A DNA stretch of 64,000 nucleotides, from NCBI RefSeq assembly GCF_016031615.1, contig NZ_JACYXC010000001.1:7130001-7194000 (forward strand). Reading direction: 5' to 3'. Source of the stretch: Streptomyces pactum (GTDB lineage Bacteria; Actinomycetota; Actinomycetes; Streptomycetales; Streptomycetaceae). The notes below the pieces were generated by a model. It worked only from the letters and a program-made list of their open reading frames with translations. It searched no databases and was not told the origin of the DNA. Shown here piece after piece: positions 43,011 to 51,984 of this stretch (its first letter is position 1; each line of letters opens with the position of its first letter). Both the position numbers and the translations under genes were made by a program.

Positions 43011-44481
43011 ACCGTACGACCTCGCGGTGATCGGCGCGGGCCCGGCCGGGCTCGCCGGTGCCGTCACCGCCGCCGAGCACGGCCTGACGGTCGCCCTGCT
43101 GGACGCCTCGGACCAGGTCGGCGGCCAGTTCTACCGCACCCCCGACCCGGAGCTCCGCGCCGCGCGCCCCGAGGCCCTGCACCACGACTGGGCCGCCTTC
43201 GCCGACCTGCGCGCACGCCAGAGATCCGGAAACGGCATCACCCACCTGGCCGGGCACCGCGTGTGGACGGTCACCCGCGGGGGCGGCGGGACATGGGCCG
43301 TACACGCCGTGACCGGTGCCGACGGGGCGGGGGAGCGGCCGGTGTGCGTACCGGCGCGGGCCCTTCTCGTCGCCACCGGGTCCTACGAGCGGCAGTTGCC
43401 CTTCCCCGGCTGGACCCTGCCGGGCGTCGTGGGCGCGGGCGGGGCGCAGGCGATGCTCAAGTCGGGGCTGGTCCTGCCCGGCATCGGGGCACCCTCCGCT
43501 CGGGCCGGGCGGAGAGCCCGGGGACGCATCGTCGTCGCCGGCAGCGGGCCGCTGCTGCTCGCCGTCGCCTCATCACTCGCCGCCGCCGGGGCGAAGGTCC
43601 CCGCCGTGGTGGAGGCGGCCGGCTATCTGCGGTACGCCCGCCACCCGCGCGCCCTGGCCACCAACGCGCACAAGATGGTCGAGGCGGTGGTCCACGGCTC
43701 GGCGCTGCTGCGCCACGGGGTGCGGCTGCGCGCCCGGAGCGCGGTGACCGCAGTGCACGGCACCGGCCGGGTGGAGGCGGTCACCGTCTCCCGGCTCGAC
43801 CGCGACTGGCGGCCCGTGCCGGGGACCGACCGCCGGATCGCATGCGACGCGCTGGCCGTCGGACACGGGCTGACCCCGCAGATCGAACTCGCCGTGACGC
43901 TCGGCTGCGCCACCCGCACCACCGCGGACGGCACTTCCGCCCTCGTCCTGGACGGCTTCCAGGAGACCTCGGTGCCCGGCGTCTGGGCGGCGGGCGAGAC
44001 CGGCGGGGTCGGCGGCGCACGACTGGCCCGTGTGGAAGGGGAGCTGGCGGCGATCGCCATCGCTGCCCGGCTCGGCGGCCGGCCGGGGCCGGCCGGGTCC
44101 GGGCGGGTGGCGCGGTTGCGCCGCGCCCGCAGCCGCATGCGCTCCTTCGCCGACGCCATGGCCGCGGCACACGCCCCCGGCTCCGGCTGGCCCACGTGGC
44201 TGGCCGGCGACACCGACGTGTGCCGCTGCGAAGAGGTGACCGCCGGCACCATCCGCGAGGCGGTCGACGACCTCGGGGCCCGCGACGCGAGGACCGTCAA
44301 ACTCCTCACCCGCGCGGGCATGGGATGGTGCCAGGGCCGGATGTGCGGCTCGGCCGTGTCCTGCCTGGCGGCCGCGGGCGGAGCCGCCCCGGCGCCACCG
44401 GGCGAGCGCCGGCCGTTCGCCGAACCGGTACCGCTCGGAGTGCTCGCCTCGCTCGACCCGCCGGACGAGGACCGTCCCTGA
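42991..44481 (+). CDS. D-hydroxyproline dehydrogenase, second FAD/NAD(P) subunit (HcnB/OoxA-like)
   Basis: 496 residues from GTG 42991 with AGGAAGG upstream. Two Rossmann motifs (LAVIGAGPAGLAGAVTAAEH and RIVVAGSGPLLLAVASSLAA), GQFYRTPDPEL, VWAAGETGGVGGARLARVEG, and a C-terminal Cys cluster CRCEEV ... WCQGRMCG of the BFD-like [2Fe-2S] type. In three-component D-hydroxyproline dehydrogenases this alpha-type subunit passes electrons on. Overlaps the small [2Fe-2S] gene, so assembly is coupled. Confidence 0.88.
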   Translation: MPVSVSEPYDLAVIGAGPAGLAGAVTAAEHGLTVALLDASDQVGGQFYRTPDPELRAARPEALHHDWAAFADLRARQRSGNGITHLAGHRVWTVTRGGGGTWAVHAVTGADGAGERPVCVPARALLVATGSYERQLPFPGWTLPGVVGAGGAQAMLKSGLVLPGIGAPSARAGRRARGRIVVAGSGPLLLAVASSLAAAGAKVPAVVEAAGYLRYARHPRALATNAHKMVEAVVHGSALLRHGVRLRARSAVTAVHGTGRVEAVTVSRLDRDWRPVPGTDRRIACDALAVGHGLTPQIELAVTLGCATRTTADGTSALVLDGFQETSVPGVWAAGETGGVGGARLARVEGELAAIAIAARLGGRPGPAGSGRVARLRRARSRMRSFADAMAAAHAPGSGWPTWLAGDTDVCRCEEVTAGTIREAVDDLGARDARTVKLLTRAGMGWCQGRMCGSAVSCLAAAGGAAPAPPGERRPFAEPVPLGVLASLDPPDEDRP

Positions 44482-44580
44482 CCGCCCCGCCGACGACCCG
44501 GGGCCGGAGCACACGGTTCCGGGAGGGGGCGGGGCCGGGCAGGACCCACCGGACGGCCCCGCGTGCCCGATCGGGGCACC

Positions 44581-44598
44581 TATAAAATGTCACATGCC
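44581..44598. promoter_or_regulatory. GntR operator, site 4, on a TATAAA -10 box
   Basis: TATAAAATGTCACATGCC, 12-13 of 16 positions shared with site 1. It covers TATAAA at 44581-44586, the likely -10 of the operon starting at 44617. Confidence 0.65.
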
Positions 44599-44616
44599 AC
44601 AGAAAGGCTCATGCGC

Positions 44617-45525
44617 ATGACCGCCACCACCTGGACCACCACCAGCCCCTGGCGCGGCATCATGGTCGCCACGGCGCTCCCCTTCCGCGACGACCTCTCC
44701 GTCGACTACGACGCCTACGCGGAGCACGTCCGCTGGCTCCTCGACAACGGTTGCGACGGCGTCGTCCCCAACGGCTCGCTCGGCGAGTACCAGACCCTGA
44801 CCGCCGAGGAGCGTGCGCGTGTGGTCCGCATCGCGGTCGAGGCCGCGGGCAACCCGGCGCGGGTGATGCCCGGCGTAGCCGCGTACGGCAGCGCCGAGGC
44901 CCGTCGCTGGGCCGAGCAGGCGGCAGCGGCCGGGTGCGGCTCGGTCCTGCTGCTGCCCCCGAACGCCTACCGCGCCGACGAGGCATCGGTGCGGGCCCAC
45001 TACGCCGAGGTGGCCCGGGCCGGGGTGCCCGTCGTGGCGTACAACAACCCCATCGACACCAAGGTCGACCTGACCCCGGCGGTTCTCGCCGGGCTCCACG
45101 CCGACGGGCACATCGTGGCCGTCAAGGAGTTCACCGGCGACGTCCGGCGCGCCTACGAACTCGCCGAGCTGGCCCCCGAACTCGACCTGCTCATCGGCGC
45201 CGACGACGCGCTGCTGGAGCTCGCCGTGGCCGGCGCCGTCGGTTGGATCGCCGGCTACCCCAACGCCTTCCCCGCCACCTGCGCCGAGCTGTACCACGCG
45301 GCGGTCGCCGGCGACCTCCGGACGGCCCTGCCCCTCTACCGGTCGCTGCACTCGCTGCTGCGCTGGGACTCCAAGACCGAGTTCGTCCAGTCGATCAAGC
45401 TCTCCATGGACTTGGTCGGGCGCCGCGGCGGACCGGTCCGGCCGCCGCGCACCCCGCTCACCGGTGACATCGAGGCCGTGGTACGCACGGCGACCGAGAA
45501 GGCCGTCGCCGACGGCCACCGCTGA
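44617..45525 (+). CDS. DHDPS/NAL-family deaminase, probably 1-pyrroline-4-hydroxy-2-carboxylate deaminase
   Basis: 302 residues; ATG 44617 leaves nine bases after AAAGG, ATG 44611 only three. TIM-barrel lyase with GSLGEYQTLTAEER, Tyr142 in VVAYNNP and Schiff-base Lys170 in VAVKEFTGD. The family spans DHDPS, N-acetylneuraminate lyase and HypD-type deaminases; context between D-hydroxyproline dehydrogenase, epimerase and semialdehyde dehydrogenase points to the deaminase that gives 2-ketoglutarate semialdehyde. Confidence 0.88.
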   Translation: MTATTWTTTSPWRGIMVATALPFRDDLSVDYDAYAEHVRWLLDNGCDGVVPNGSLGEYQTLTAEERARVVRIAVEAAGNPARVMPGVAAYGSAEARRWAEQAAAAGCGSVLLLPPNAYRADEASVRAHYAEVARAGVPVVAYNNPIDTKVDLTPAVLAGLHADGHIVAVKEFTGDVRRAYELAELAPELDLLIGADDALLELAVAGAVGWIAGYPNAFPATCAELYHAAVAGDLRTALPLYRSLHSLLRWDSKTEFVQSIKLSMDLVGRRGGPVRPPRTPLTGDIEAVVRTATEKAVADGHR

Positions 45526-45598
45526 CCGCCGGCCTCCTCCCACCGCCGGGCGGCCGGCTCCCCGGCCCGCCCGACCACCCGACCGCGAAAGGATCTGC

Positions 45599-46600
45599 GT
45601 GCGTACACGCCATGTCTTCCACGCCGTGGACTCGCACACCGAAGGCATGCCCACCCGAGTGATCACCGGGGGCGTCGGGGTGATCCCCGGCACCACCATG
45701 GCCGAGCGACGGCTGCACTTCATCGAGCACCTCGACCACATCCGCACGCTCCTGATGTACGAGCCACGCGGCCACTCCGCGATGAGCGGCGCGATCCTCC
45801 AGCCGCCCACGCGCCCGGATGCCGACCACGGTGTGCTGTTCATCGAGGTGTCCGGGCTGCTGCCGATGTGCGGGCACGGCACCATAGGGGTGGCCACCGT
45901 CCTGGTCGAGACCGGCATGGTGCCGGTCGTCGAACCGGTCACCACGGTCCGCCTCGACACGCCGGCGGGGCTGGTGTCGGTCGACGTTCGCGTCCGGGAC
46001 AGCGCAGCCACCTCCGTCACACTGACCAACGTCCCCGCGTTCTGTGCGGGCCTGGACCGCGAGGTCGAGGTCCCCGGGCTCGGCACGGTGACGTACGACC
46101 TGGCCTTCGGCGGCAATTTCTACGCCTTCGCGGAACTCGAAGCCCTCGGCCTGCCGTTCGACCGCGCCCGCAAGGACGACCTGCTGGCCGCCGGGCTCGC
46201 CATCATGGGTGCCATCAACGCCACCGACCGGCCCGTCCACCCCGAGGACCCCACCATCGGCGGCGTGAAGCACGTCCATCTGACGGCCCCCGGCTCCGAC
46301 GCCGAGCACTCCCGGCACGCCATGGCCATCCACCCCGGCTGGTTCGACCGGTCCCCGTGCGGCACCGGTACCTCCGCACGCATGGCCCAGCTGCACGCGC
46401 GCGGTGAGCTGCCGCTGCACCGGGACTTCGTCAACGAGTCCTTCATCGGCACCCGGTTCACCGGCCGGCTCATCGGGGAGACGCAGGTCGGCGGCGTGCC
46501 GGCCGTCGTCCCCGCCATCACCGGACGGGCCTGGATCACCGGGACCGCCCAGTACCTCCTCGACCCGGACGACCCCTTCCCCGGAGGTTTCCTCCTGTGA
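45599..46600 (+). CDS. 4-hydroxyproline 2-epimerase (proline racemase family)
   Basis: 333 residues from GTG 45599 with AAAGGA upstream. Both catalytic cysteines are present: Cys91 in LLPMCGHGTIG and Cys254 in SPCGTGTSARM; a Thr at the second position would mean 3-hydroxyproline dehydratase, so this is an epimerase/racemase. DSHTEGMPTRV and GNFYAFAE are also family-typical. It converts trans-4-hydroxy-L-proline to cis-4-hydroxy-D-proline for the dehydrogenase. Its stop overlaps the following ALDH start by four bases. Confidence 0.92.
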   Translation: MRTRHVFHAVDSHTEGMPTRVITGGVGVIPGTTMAERRLHFIEHLDHIRTLLMYEPRGHSAMSGAILQPPTRPDADHGVLFIEVSGLLPMCGHGTIGVATVLVETGMVPVVEPVTTVRLDTPAGLVSVDVRVRDSAATSVTLTNVPAFCAGLDREVEVPGLGTVTYDLAFGGNFYAFAELEALGLPFDRARKDDLLAAGLAIMGAINATDRPVHPEDPTIGGVKHVHLTAPGSDAEHSRHAMAIHPGWFDRSPCGTGTSARMAQLHARGELPLHRDFVNESFIGTRFTGRLIGETQVGGVPAVVPAITGRAWITGTAQYLLDPDDPFPGGFLL

Positions 46601-47979
46601 CCACCACCCTGCCCCCGGTTGTCTCCCGCAATCCGGCCGACCCCGGTGACATCGTCGTGCAGGTGGCGGCGCGGGGCGCCTTCGGTGCCGCCGACGCGGT
46701 CGAACGGGCCCGCGCCGCCCGTCCCGGCTGGCAGCGCGGCGGCGCGGCCGCCCGGTCGGCCGCCCTCGGGGCGATCGCCACGGCCATCGAGGCCGCCGCG
46801 GACGAACTGGCCACGCTCGCGGTACGCGAGGTCGGCAAGCCGCTCGCCGAGGCACGGGCCGAAGTGGCACGGACCGTCGCCATCTGGCGGTACTACGCCC
46901 AGTCGCCCTACGAGCCGGCCGGCGCCGTCCACGAGCCCGCCGCCGGGGCCGGACTGCTGCTGACCCGCCGCCGCCCGCACGGGGTCGCGGCTCTGGTCAC
47001 CCCCTGGAACTTCCCGTTCGCCATTCCCAGCTGGAAGGCCGCCCCGGCGCTGGCGGCCGGCAACACGGTCGTCCTCAAGCCCGCGCCCGAGGCCACCGCC
47101 TGCGCCCAGCGGCTCGCCGACCTCGTCCAGCAGGTCCTTCCGGAGCGCGTCTTCACCGTCGTTCCCGGCGGCGCGGCCGAGGGAGCCGCTGTCGTCTCCG
47201 CCGCCGACGTCGTCTCGTTCACCGGCTCGACGGCAGCCGGCCAGGCGGTCGTCGGCGCGGCCACCGCGCGCGGCATCCCGGTCCAGGCCGAGATGGGCGG
47301 CCTCAACGCCGCTATCGTCCTCCCGGATGCCGACATCGGACAGGCCGCGGCCCACCTCGCCGCGGCCATCGCCGGATACGCGGGACAGAAGTGCACCGCC
47401 ACCAGCCGGGTGATCGCCGTCGGCGCCGCCGCCGCCCCTCTGCGGGAGGCCTTGGGCGAAGCCCTGCGCACCCTGCCGTCGGGCGATCCGGCGGACGCCG
47501 CCACGGTGTGCGGACCACTCATCTCCGAGCAGGCCCGCCGACGGGTCACCGAGGCCTGGTCCGGGCTGTCCGTGGTCGCGGGCGGCACCGTCCCCGACCT
47601 CCCTGGCTGGTACGCGGCCCCGACCCTGGCCGAGAAGGTGCCCGCCGACCACCGGCTGCTGCGCGAGGAGGTCTTCGGGCCGGTGGCAGCCCTGCTGACA
47701 GCCGACGACCTTGCCGAGGCGGTGCGGATCGCGAACTTCGGGCCGTACGGTCTCGTCACGTCGGTGCACACCGCCGACCTGGACGCGGCGCTGTACGGAC
47801 TCGACGAGCTCGACACCGGCATGATCCGGATCAACGCCCCCTCCACCGGCGTCGACTTCCACCTGCCCTTCGGGGGCACCAAGTCCTCCGGTCACGGCCC
47901 GCGCGAGCAGGGCCGCGCCGCCCTGGAGTTCTATACCGCCGGACGCACCTACACCCTGTCGCCGGGGAAAGCAATGTGA
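46597..47979 (+). CDS. 2-ketoglutarate semialdehyde dehydrogenase-like ALDH
   Basis: 460 residues from the GTG in the overlap at 46597. ALDH motifs: VTPWNFPFAIPSWKAAPALA, LKPAPEATA, SFTGSTAAG, the Glu in EMGGLNAAIV and the nucleophile Cys in YAGQKCTATSR. YAGQKCTATSR, GVDFHLPFGGTKSSGHGPRE and the short length are typical of KGSA dehydrogenases that close hydroxyproline or sugar-acid pathways and feed 2-oxoglutarate to the TCA cycle. Confidence 0.9.
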   Translation: MTTTLPPVVSRNPADPGDIVVQVAARGAFGAADAVERARAARPGWQRGGAAARSAALGAIATAIEAAADELATLAVREVGKPLAEARAEVARTVAIWRYYAQSPYEPAGAVHEPAAGAGLLLTRRRPHGVAALVTPWNFPFAIPSWKAAPALAAGNTVVLKPAPEATACAQRLADLVQQVLPERVFTVVPGGAAEGAAVVSAADVVSFTGSTAAGQAVVGAATARGIPVQAEMGGLNAAIVLPDADIGQAAAHLAAAIAGYAGQKCTATSRVIAVGAAAAPLREALGEALRTLPSGDPADAATVCGPLISEQARRRVTEAWSGLSVVAGGTVPDLPGWYAAPTLAEKVPADHRLLREEVFGPVAALLTADDLAEAVRIANFGPYGLVTSVHTADLDAALYGLDELDTGMIRINAPSTGVDFHLPFGGTKSSGHGPREQGRAALEFYTAGRTYTLSPGKAM

Positions 47980-48039
47980 CCCTGCGGGCCGGCCCCGTCC
48001 AGCCGGGTGGCGCGAAGGAAGGACAAAGCACCAGGGGGC

Positions 48040-48275
48040 AACCTCATGCAGCGCACCCTCGTCGCCACCGGGGAGCGCCTGCGTGACCGGGGCCCCACGC
48101 CCTGCGGGCCGCCCTGTTCCCCGACGCGGCCGGCAAGGTCTGCTCCGCGCCCGCCTGGCGAGGACGTCGGTGTCTCCGCCACCCCGGTGTGCGAGGCGCT
48201 GCTCGACCTGGCCCGGGAGGGCCTGGTCGAGCCCGTCCGTCCCAAGGACTGCGGGGATTGCCACGAGGCCGGTGC
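48040..48275 (+). pseudogene. Fragment of a GntR regulator paralogous to that at 35154
   Basis: RAALFPDAAGKVCSAPAWRG in one frame and EDVGVSATPVCEALLDLARE with GLVEPVRPKD in the next mirror the DNA-binding domain of the GntR protein at 35154-35870. The effector domain is absent and the frame is shifted once. Confidence 0.65.
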
Positions 48276-48557
48276 CGCGGTCACCCGGGCGGGCGGTGCC
48301 CGGGAGGAGGGCATGAGAGGTACTCCGTTTCGCTGAGGAGGTGAAGGGACGCGGCGCGCGGGCCGGTGCAGGTCGCCGTTTCCGACGGCGTGATCGCTCG
48401 ACGGCATCGCCGCGGCCCTCATCAGCTACCGCCGCTCACCAACTGGGCCTGTTGCAGAAGTGCCGGACGACCGGCCTGGCGTACGTGGACGGCGTTGTTG
48501 TCAGTGGTGCCGTGCATGATCGGCGCGTCAGTTCTTCCAAGCAGATGGGGAAGCGCC

Positions 48558-48899
48558 ATGCCGATCACGAACCAGCAGGTAGCAGGGCACATGTTCCTGC
48601 GGCAGATGTACGCGGACTCGTACTTCCCCGATCACGTCGTCGACCGGGGCAGGGCGATCCTGTTGCGGCTGTGCGAGCGGATCGAGGCTGAGCAGCCGTC
48701 GGATCTGGAGGTTCTGTATGCGCTCAGCCAGGCCGCGACGGAGGAATTCAACAGTTTGGAGGAAGAGTTCGAGGCAGCCGGGAGTGAGATCGAGACGGTT
48801 GCGCGCGAGGTGATCGCTGAGGACTTCTGGTTTGTGGCGTCGGCATACGGGTTCACGGACGCGGATGTGGAGGAGCTGATCGCCACCCGGGAATGGTGA
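48558..48899 (+). CDS. DUF5713 family protein
   Basis: 113 residues from ATG 48558 (GGGGAAG upstream). MPITNQQVAGHMFLRQMYAD, SYFPDHVVDRGRAILLRLCE, RIEAEQPSDLEVLYALSQAA and EIETVAREVIAEDFWFVASA match the all-helical DUF5713 family over the whole length. Function unknown; a solitary gene between a GntR fragment and a MerR gene. Confidence 0.85.
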   Translation: MPITNQQVAGHMFLRQMYADSYFPDHVVDRGRAILLRLCERIEAEQPSDLEVLYALSQAATEEFNSLEEEFEAAGSEIETVAREVIAEDFWFVASAYGFTDADVEELIATREW

Positions 48900-49182
48900 G
48901 CGACGACCACCGGCGGACTCGCCCACCACCGCTGCCGTTCCACCGGGCCGGTCTCGTTGCGCACCCTGGTCAGGACGGCCGGATCCAGGTGGGGTGGAGG
49001 AGACCTACGAACCCACACGCCGCGCCGGACCGGACGACCTGATCCCGCCGACCTGCAACGAGATCCAGCACCTGTTCCTCGTGGGGAGGCCCGCCGGAGG
49101 GAGTCGGGAGCGTCGTTGTGCTGGATGGCTTCCGGTGGTGGACGGGCCCGGCTGCTGGTGGCGCCTGAGAGGTGTGTCCTTG

Positions 49183-49203
49183 CACATGCCGTAGCGGCAT
49201 GTG
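49183..49203. promoter_or_regulatory. Perfect palindrome CACATGCCG-TAG-CGGCATGTG
   Basis: A 9+3+9 dyad 41 bases before the MerR start. TTGCAC at 49180-49185 could be the -35 and the dyad then fills the long spacer, as in MerR-controlled promoters. No gene is evident in the rest of 48900-49243. Confidence 0.6.
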
Positions 49204-49243
49204 ATGTCGTCGAGACACCACAGCACGAAAGGCTCCCTCCGCG

Positions 49244-50086
49244 ATGCACCCCTCCTTCACACCTCCCCGCCAGGTCAAGATCGGTGATGCGGCCGCGTTC
49301 GCCGGGACCACCTCGCGCGCGATTCGCCACTACCACGAGATCGGTCTGCTGCCGGAACCCGAGCGAGGCGGGGACGGCCGCCGCCGTTACGGCTACGACG
49401 ACATGATCCGCTTGCTGTGGATCCGCAAGATGGCAGACGCCGGCATCAGCCTGGACGACATGCGGGCCGCCTTCGACGAGGCCCGGGACATCGAGGAGGA
49501 CCTGGGCCGGCTGGAGGAAGCCCTGGCCGCCAAGGAGGCCGACGTCAAACGCCAGCGCGCCGTTGTCCAGCGCCTGCGGGCCGTGGGCAGCCCGCTCGGG
49601 CTGCTCTCCGAACCGGTGACGGACCGGCTCGGCCACCTGCCCCCGGGCGCGCTGCGCCCCTCCGACCTGGACACCCTGCTGGTCACGGAACGGGTCTTCG
49701 GCCCGCTGGGCGCCGCAGTCCAGGCAAGCGTGTTCATCGTGCTGGCCACCCACACCGACCTCAGGGCCGAGGACGACCGTCTCGACGCCGCCGAGGCCGC
49801 CCTCGACGACGGCGTTGATCCCCATGACCCCCGTGTCGAAGAACTCGCCGCACAGCGCTACGCCCACCACAAAGCCCTGGAGAAGGCCATCGAGGCGGCC
49901 GGACTGGACACGGACGAGGAGAAGCTCTTCGAGACCTACGACGCCGACCTGAAGGGCGAGGAGCCCGCACAGAAGAGCGCCTGCGAAGCGGTCACCAAGA
50001 TGCCTCACGACTTCTCCCCCGCCCGGATCCGCTGCATGGAACTCGCGGCAGAACTCCTCGGCCAGGACCACTCCGCGGACAGCTGA
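49244..50086 (+). CDS. MerR family transcriptional regulator
   Basis: 280 residues from ATG 49244. N-terminal MerR helix-turn-helix: KIGDAAAFAGTTSRAIRHYH, EIGLLPEPERGGDGRRRYGY and LWIRKMADAGISLDDM, followed by a coiled-coil dimer helix LGRLEEALAAKEADVKRQRA. The 170-residue C-terminal part is a helical domain with no Cys metal site, so it is not a classical metal sensor; it may bind a small molecule. The 21-base palindrome upstream is the likely binding site. Confidence 0.9.
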   Translation: MHPSFTPPRQVKIGDAAAFAGTTSRAIRHYHEIGLLPEPERGGDGRRRYGYDDMIRLLWIRKMADAGISLDDMRAAFDEARDIEEDLGRLEEALAAKEADVKRQRAVVQRLRAVGSPLGLLSEPVTDRLGHLPPGALRPSDLDTLLVTERVFGPLGAAVQASVFIVLATHTDLRAEDDRLDAAEAALDDGVDPHDPRVEELAAQRYAHHKALEKAIEAAGLDTDEEKLFETYDADLKGEEPAQKSACEAVTKMPHDFSPARIRCMELAAELLGQDHSADS

Positions 50087-50373
50087 TCTCCTGTCCCACA
50101 CCAACATGGCCTCGGGCCGGTCACGTTCACACACACAACCGGCCGCATCGGGCACCCGCCCCGAGCCGGAACGGAGAGTTGCATTCCCACTGGCCGTACG
50201 TGGGGAATCCGACTGGCCGCCGACACCCAGACATGAAGACCACGATCTACAGCTGGAGTATCAGGCCGGATCTGGCCCGGAAATGCCCCGGAACGGCCGG
50301 TCAGAGGTGGGATACGGGCGGGAGGAACCGGGGGTGTGGACGAATATCTTGCGGTGCAGCGGCACGGCGGTAA

Positions 50374-50414
50374 GGGCGCCTGGCGGGCGAGGGCCCGGGC
50401 CAGGCGCCCTTTTT
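50374..50414. terminator. Rho-independent terminator in repeat copy 1
   Basis: GGGCGCCTGGC pairs with GCCAGGCGCCC (50399-50409), followed by TTTTT. Confidence 0.8.
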
Positions 50415-50666
50415 CGGTCCGTCAGAAGAGGCCGAGCTTCTTGGGGGAGTAGGGGACGAGGAGGTTCTTGGTCTGCTGGCGGTACGTGGGTCGCATCACG
50501 CTGACCAGGGAAACGGACGTCCAGTGATGAGCAATGTCGAGGTTGGACAGTGAATGGTCCGGGTCTTGGCCGACGGGCCTTCCGGGAACCGGCTCGGTGG
50601 GAGTATTGACCGGAACACCCCGACTGCCCGGGGGCACGCCTCCGCGTGGTGGCACCTCTTCGTCTC

Positions 50667-50694
50667 GCATCACCCCCGCCTGCGCGGGGACCAC
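50667..50694. repeat. Solitary type I-E CRISPR-repeat-like sequence
   Basis: Minus strand GTGGTCCCCGCGCAGGCGGG then GGTGATGC, which has the form of actinobacterial I-E repeats. A slightly decayed copy lies at 55252-55279. No second repeat at a 61-base period on either side, so there is no array. Confidence 0.5.
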
Positions 50695-50709
50695 GCATTA
50701 CCGCGATAC

Positions 50710-51250
50710 GAGGCAGCCCCCTCCGCCCCGGACCACCCCAGGGCACGGGCGGCGTCGAGGAACCGGTGCGCCTGCACGCGGCTGATGCCGAACTCCGCTG
50801 CGCAGTGGGATGTGTCAGAGGGGGCCCGACGCGGGCGGCCCGTGCGCGTCACGGACCCGGACGGCGAGCACCGCCAGCGGAACGCCGGACATCGTCCATC
50901 GCCTCGTGCAGCCTGGCCGTCATCTCCCGGGCACGGGCCGCGGTGAGCGGCGGCGGCGCCGGTTCGACGACACCCCGCTGGTCGCGGGTGCCCATGGGCC
51001 CACCGTTCTTGGGGCTGGCGGGCCAAACCAGGGCGTGCCGCGGGTGGGGCAGGCCGCTTGGAGGACCTGGCCGCGCAGGGCCCGCAGCAGGGTCAGGGCG
51101 TCGTGGTTGTCCGCGTCGGTGAAGGCGTTGATCGCGCCGACATCGTCCGCGCTCTCGCGCCCGGCGTGCCGGGCTGGTCCCCGTACCCGCCGTGACCGCG
51201 GTACGGGGACCAGCCGTGGCGCTGGGCTTGATCATGGTTCGGATGCCCGG
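50710..51250. other. Degenerate sequence with minus-strand gene debris
   Basis: Minus frames contain coding-like islands: AAEFGISRVQAHRFLDAARA near 50750-50810, which resembles a helix-turn-helix, and ADDVGAINAFTDADNHDALT then LLRALRGQVLQAA near 51060-51150. No intact gene; family not recognised. Confidence 0.45.
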
Positions 51251-51256
51251 GAATGG

Positions 51257-51730
51257 TCACAGCAGGCGGCCGGCCGGGGCCCCGCCGGGGTCGTCGGCCA
51301 GCGTGATGGCGACGGTGATGCGCTTGCCCACCGGCTCGCGGCGGACCTCGAAGCTCTGGCACACGGCCATGATGATCTCCAGGCCGTGCTGCCCGATCCG
51401 GCTCGGGTCCGCGGGGCAGACTGCGGGCAGGGTCGGGTCGGTGTCCCACACGCTGATCCGGACGGTGCCGTTGCTGACTTCCAGGTCCAGCATGCAGGGG
51501 CCGGGCGCGTACTTGTAGGCGTTGGTGACCAGCTCGCTGACGACCAGCTGCACGGTTCCCATCGCGCGGTCGGAGACCGGGATGCCGTGCACTGCCTGAA
51601 CGTCGGTCATGAAGCGACGGGTCGCACTGCGGGCCTCGGCGATCGGCTCGCTGCCCTCGAAAGCGAGCGCGGACAGTACCGGGCGGCGCGCCAGTGACTG
51701 GTCCTCGTTTTTGTGCACCACCGAGCCCAC
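51257..51730 (-). CDS. ATP-binding protein, anti-sigma-factor kinase type (HATPase_c_2)
   Basis: 157 residues from GTG 51730 with GAGGG upstream. The N-box LVVSELVTNAYKYAPG, the G1-like RISVWDTDPTLP and the G2-like GQHGLEIIMAVCQSF are the RsbW-like GHKL motifs of the small streptomycete ATPases that regulate sigma factors or developmental targets. No sigma or anti-anti-sigma gene is adjacent. There are dozens of such orphan proteins per Streptomyces genome. Confidence 0.88.
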   Translation of the reverse strand: MGSVVHKNEDQSLARRPVLSALAFEGSEPIAEARSATRRFMTDVQAVHGIPVSDRAMGTVQLVVSELVTNAYKYAPGPCMLDLEVSNGTVRISVWDTDPTLPAVCPADPSRIGQHGLEIIMAVCQSFEVRREPVGKRITVAITLADDPGGAPAGRLL

Positions 51731-51984
51731 ACCGCCACCCTCGTCCTGTAGCCACCCCGTTATCGGGGCCCGGATACCCCGGAAAAGGCATGGCATGCAC
51801 CCGTACGGCCGGTCCGGTCTACTCGCCGGTTGCGGCCGGGCCGTCGTGCTCGAACGCTTGGCGCCCTTTTCGGTCTTCTCTATGAGTGCCTGGCGGAGCT
51901 GGTCGAGGTCGGGGACTCCGGCCGACCCGATGGGGTGCCGGCCGTGAAGAAGACGACCGACTGGTCGAGCAGCGCGTGGTCACC

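Larger units (their letters stand above)
50264..50694. repeat. Direct repeat, copy 1 (partner at 54840-55279)
   Basis: About 430 bases roughly 88% identical by eye to 54840-55279, in the same orientation. In order it carries an integrase-tail-like stretch, a rho-independent terminator, a minus-strand frame ending YRQQTKNLLVPYSPKKLGLF and a solitary CRISPR-repeat-like sequence at its far end. The two copies flank 4.1 kb. Confidence 0.85.
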
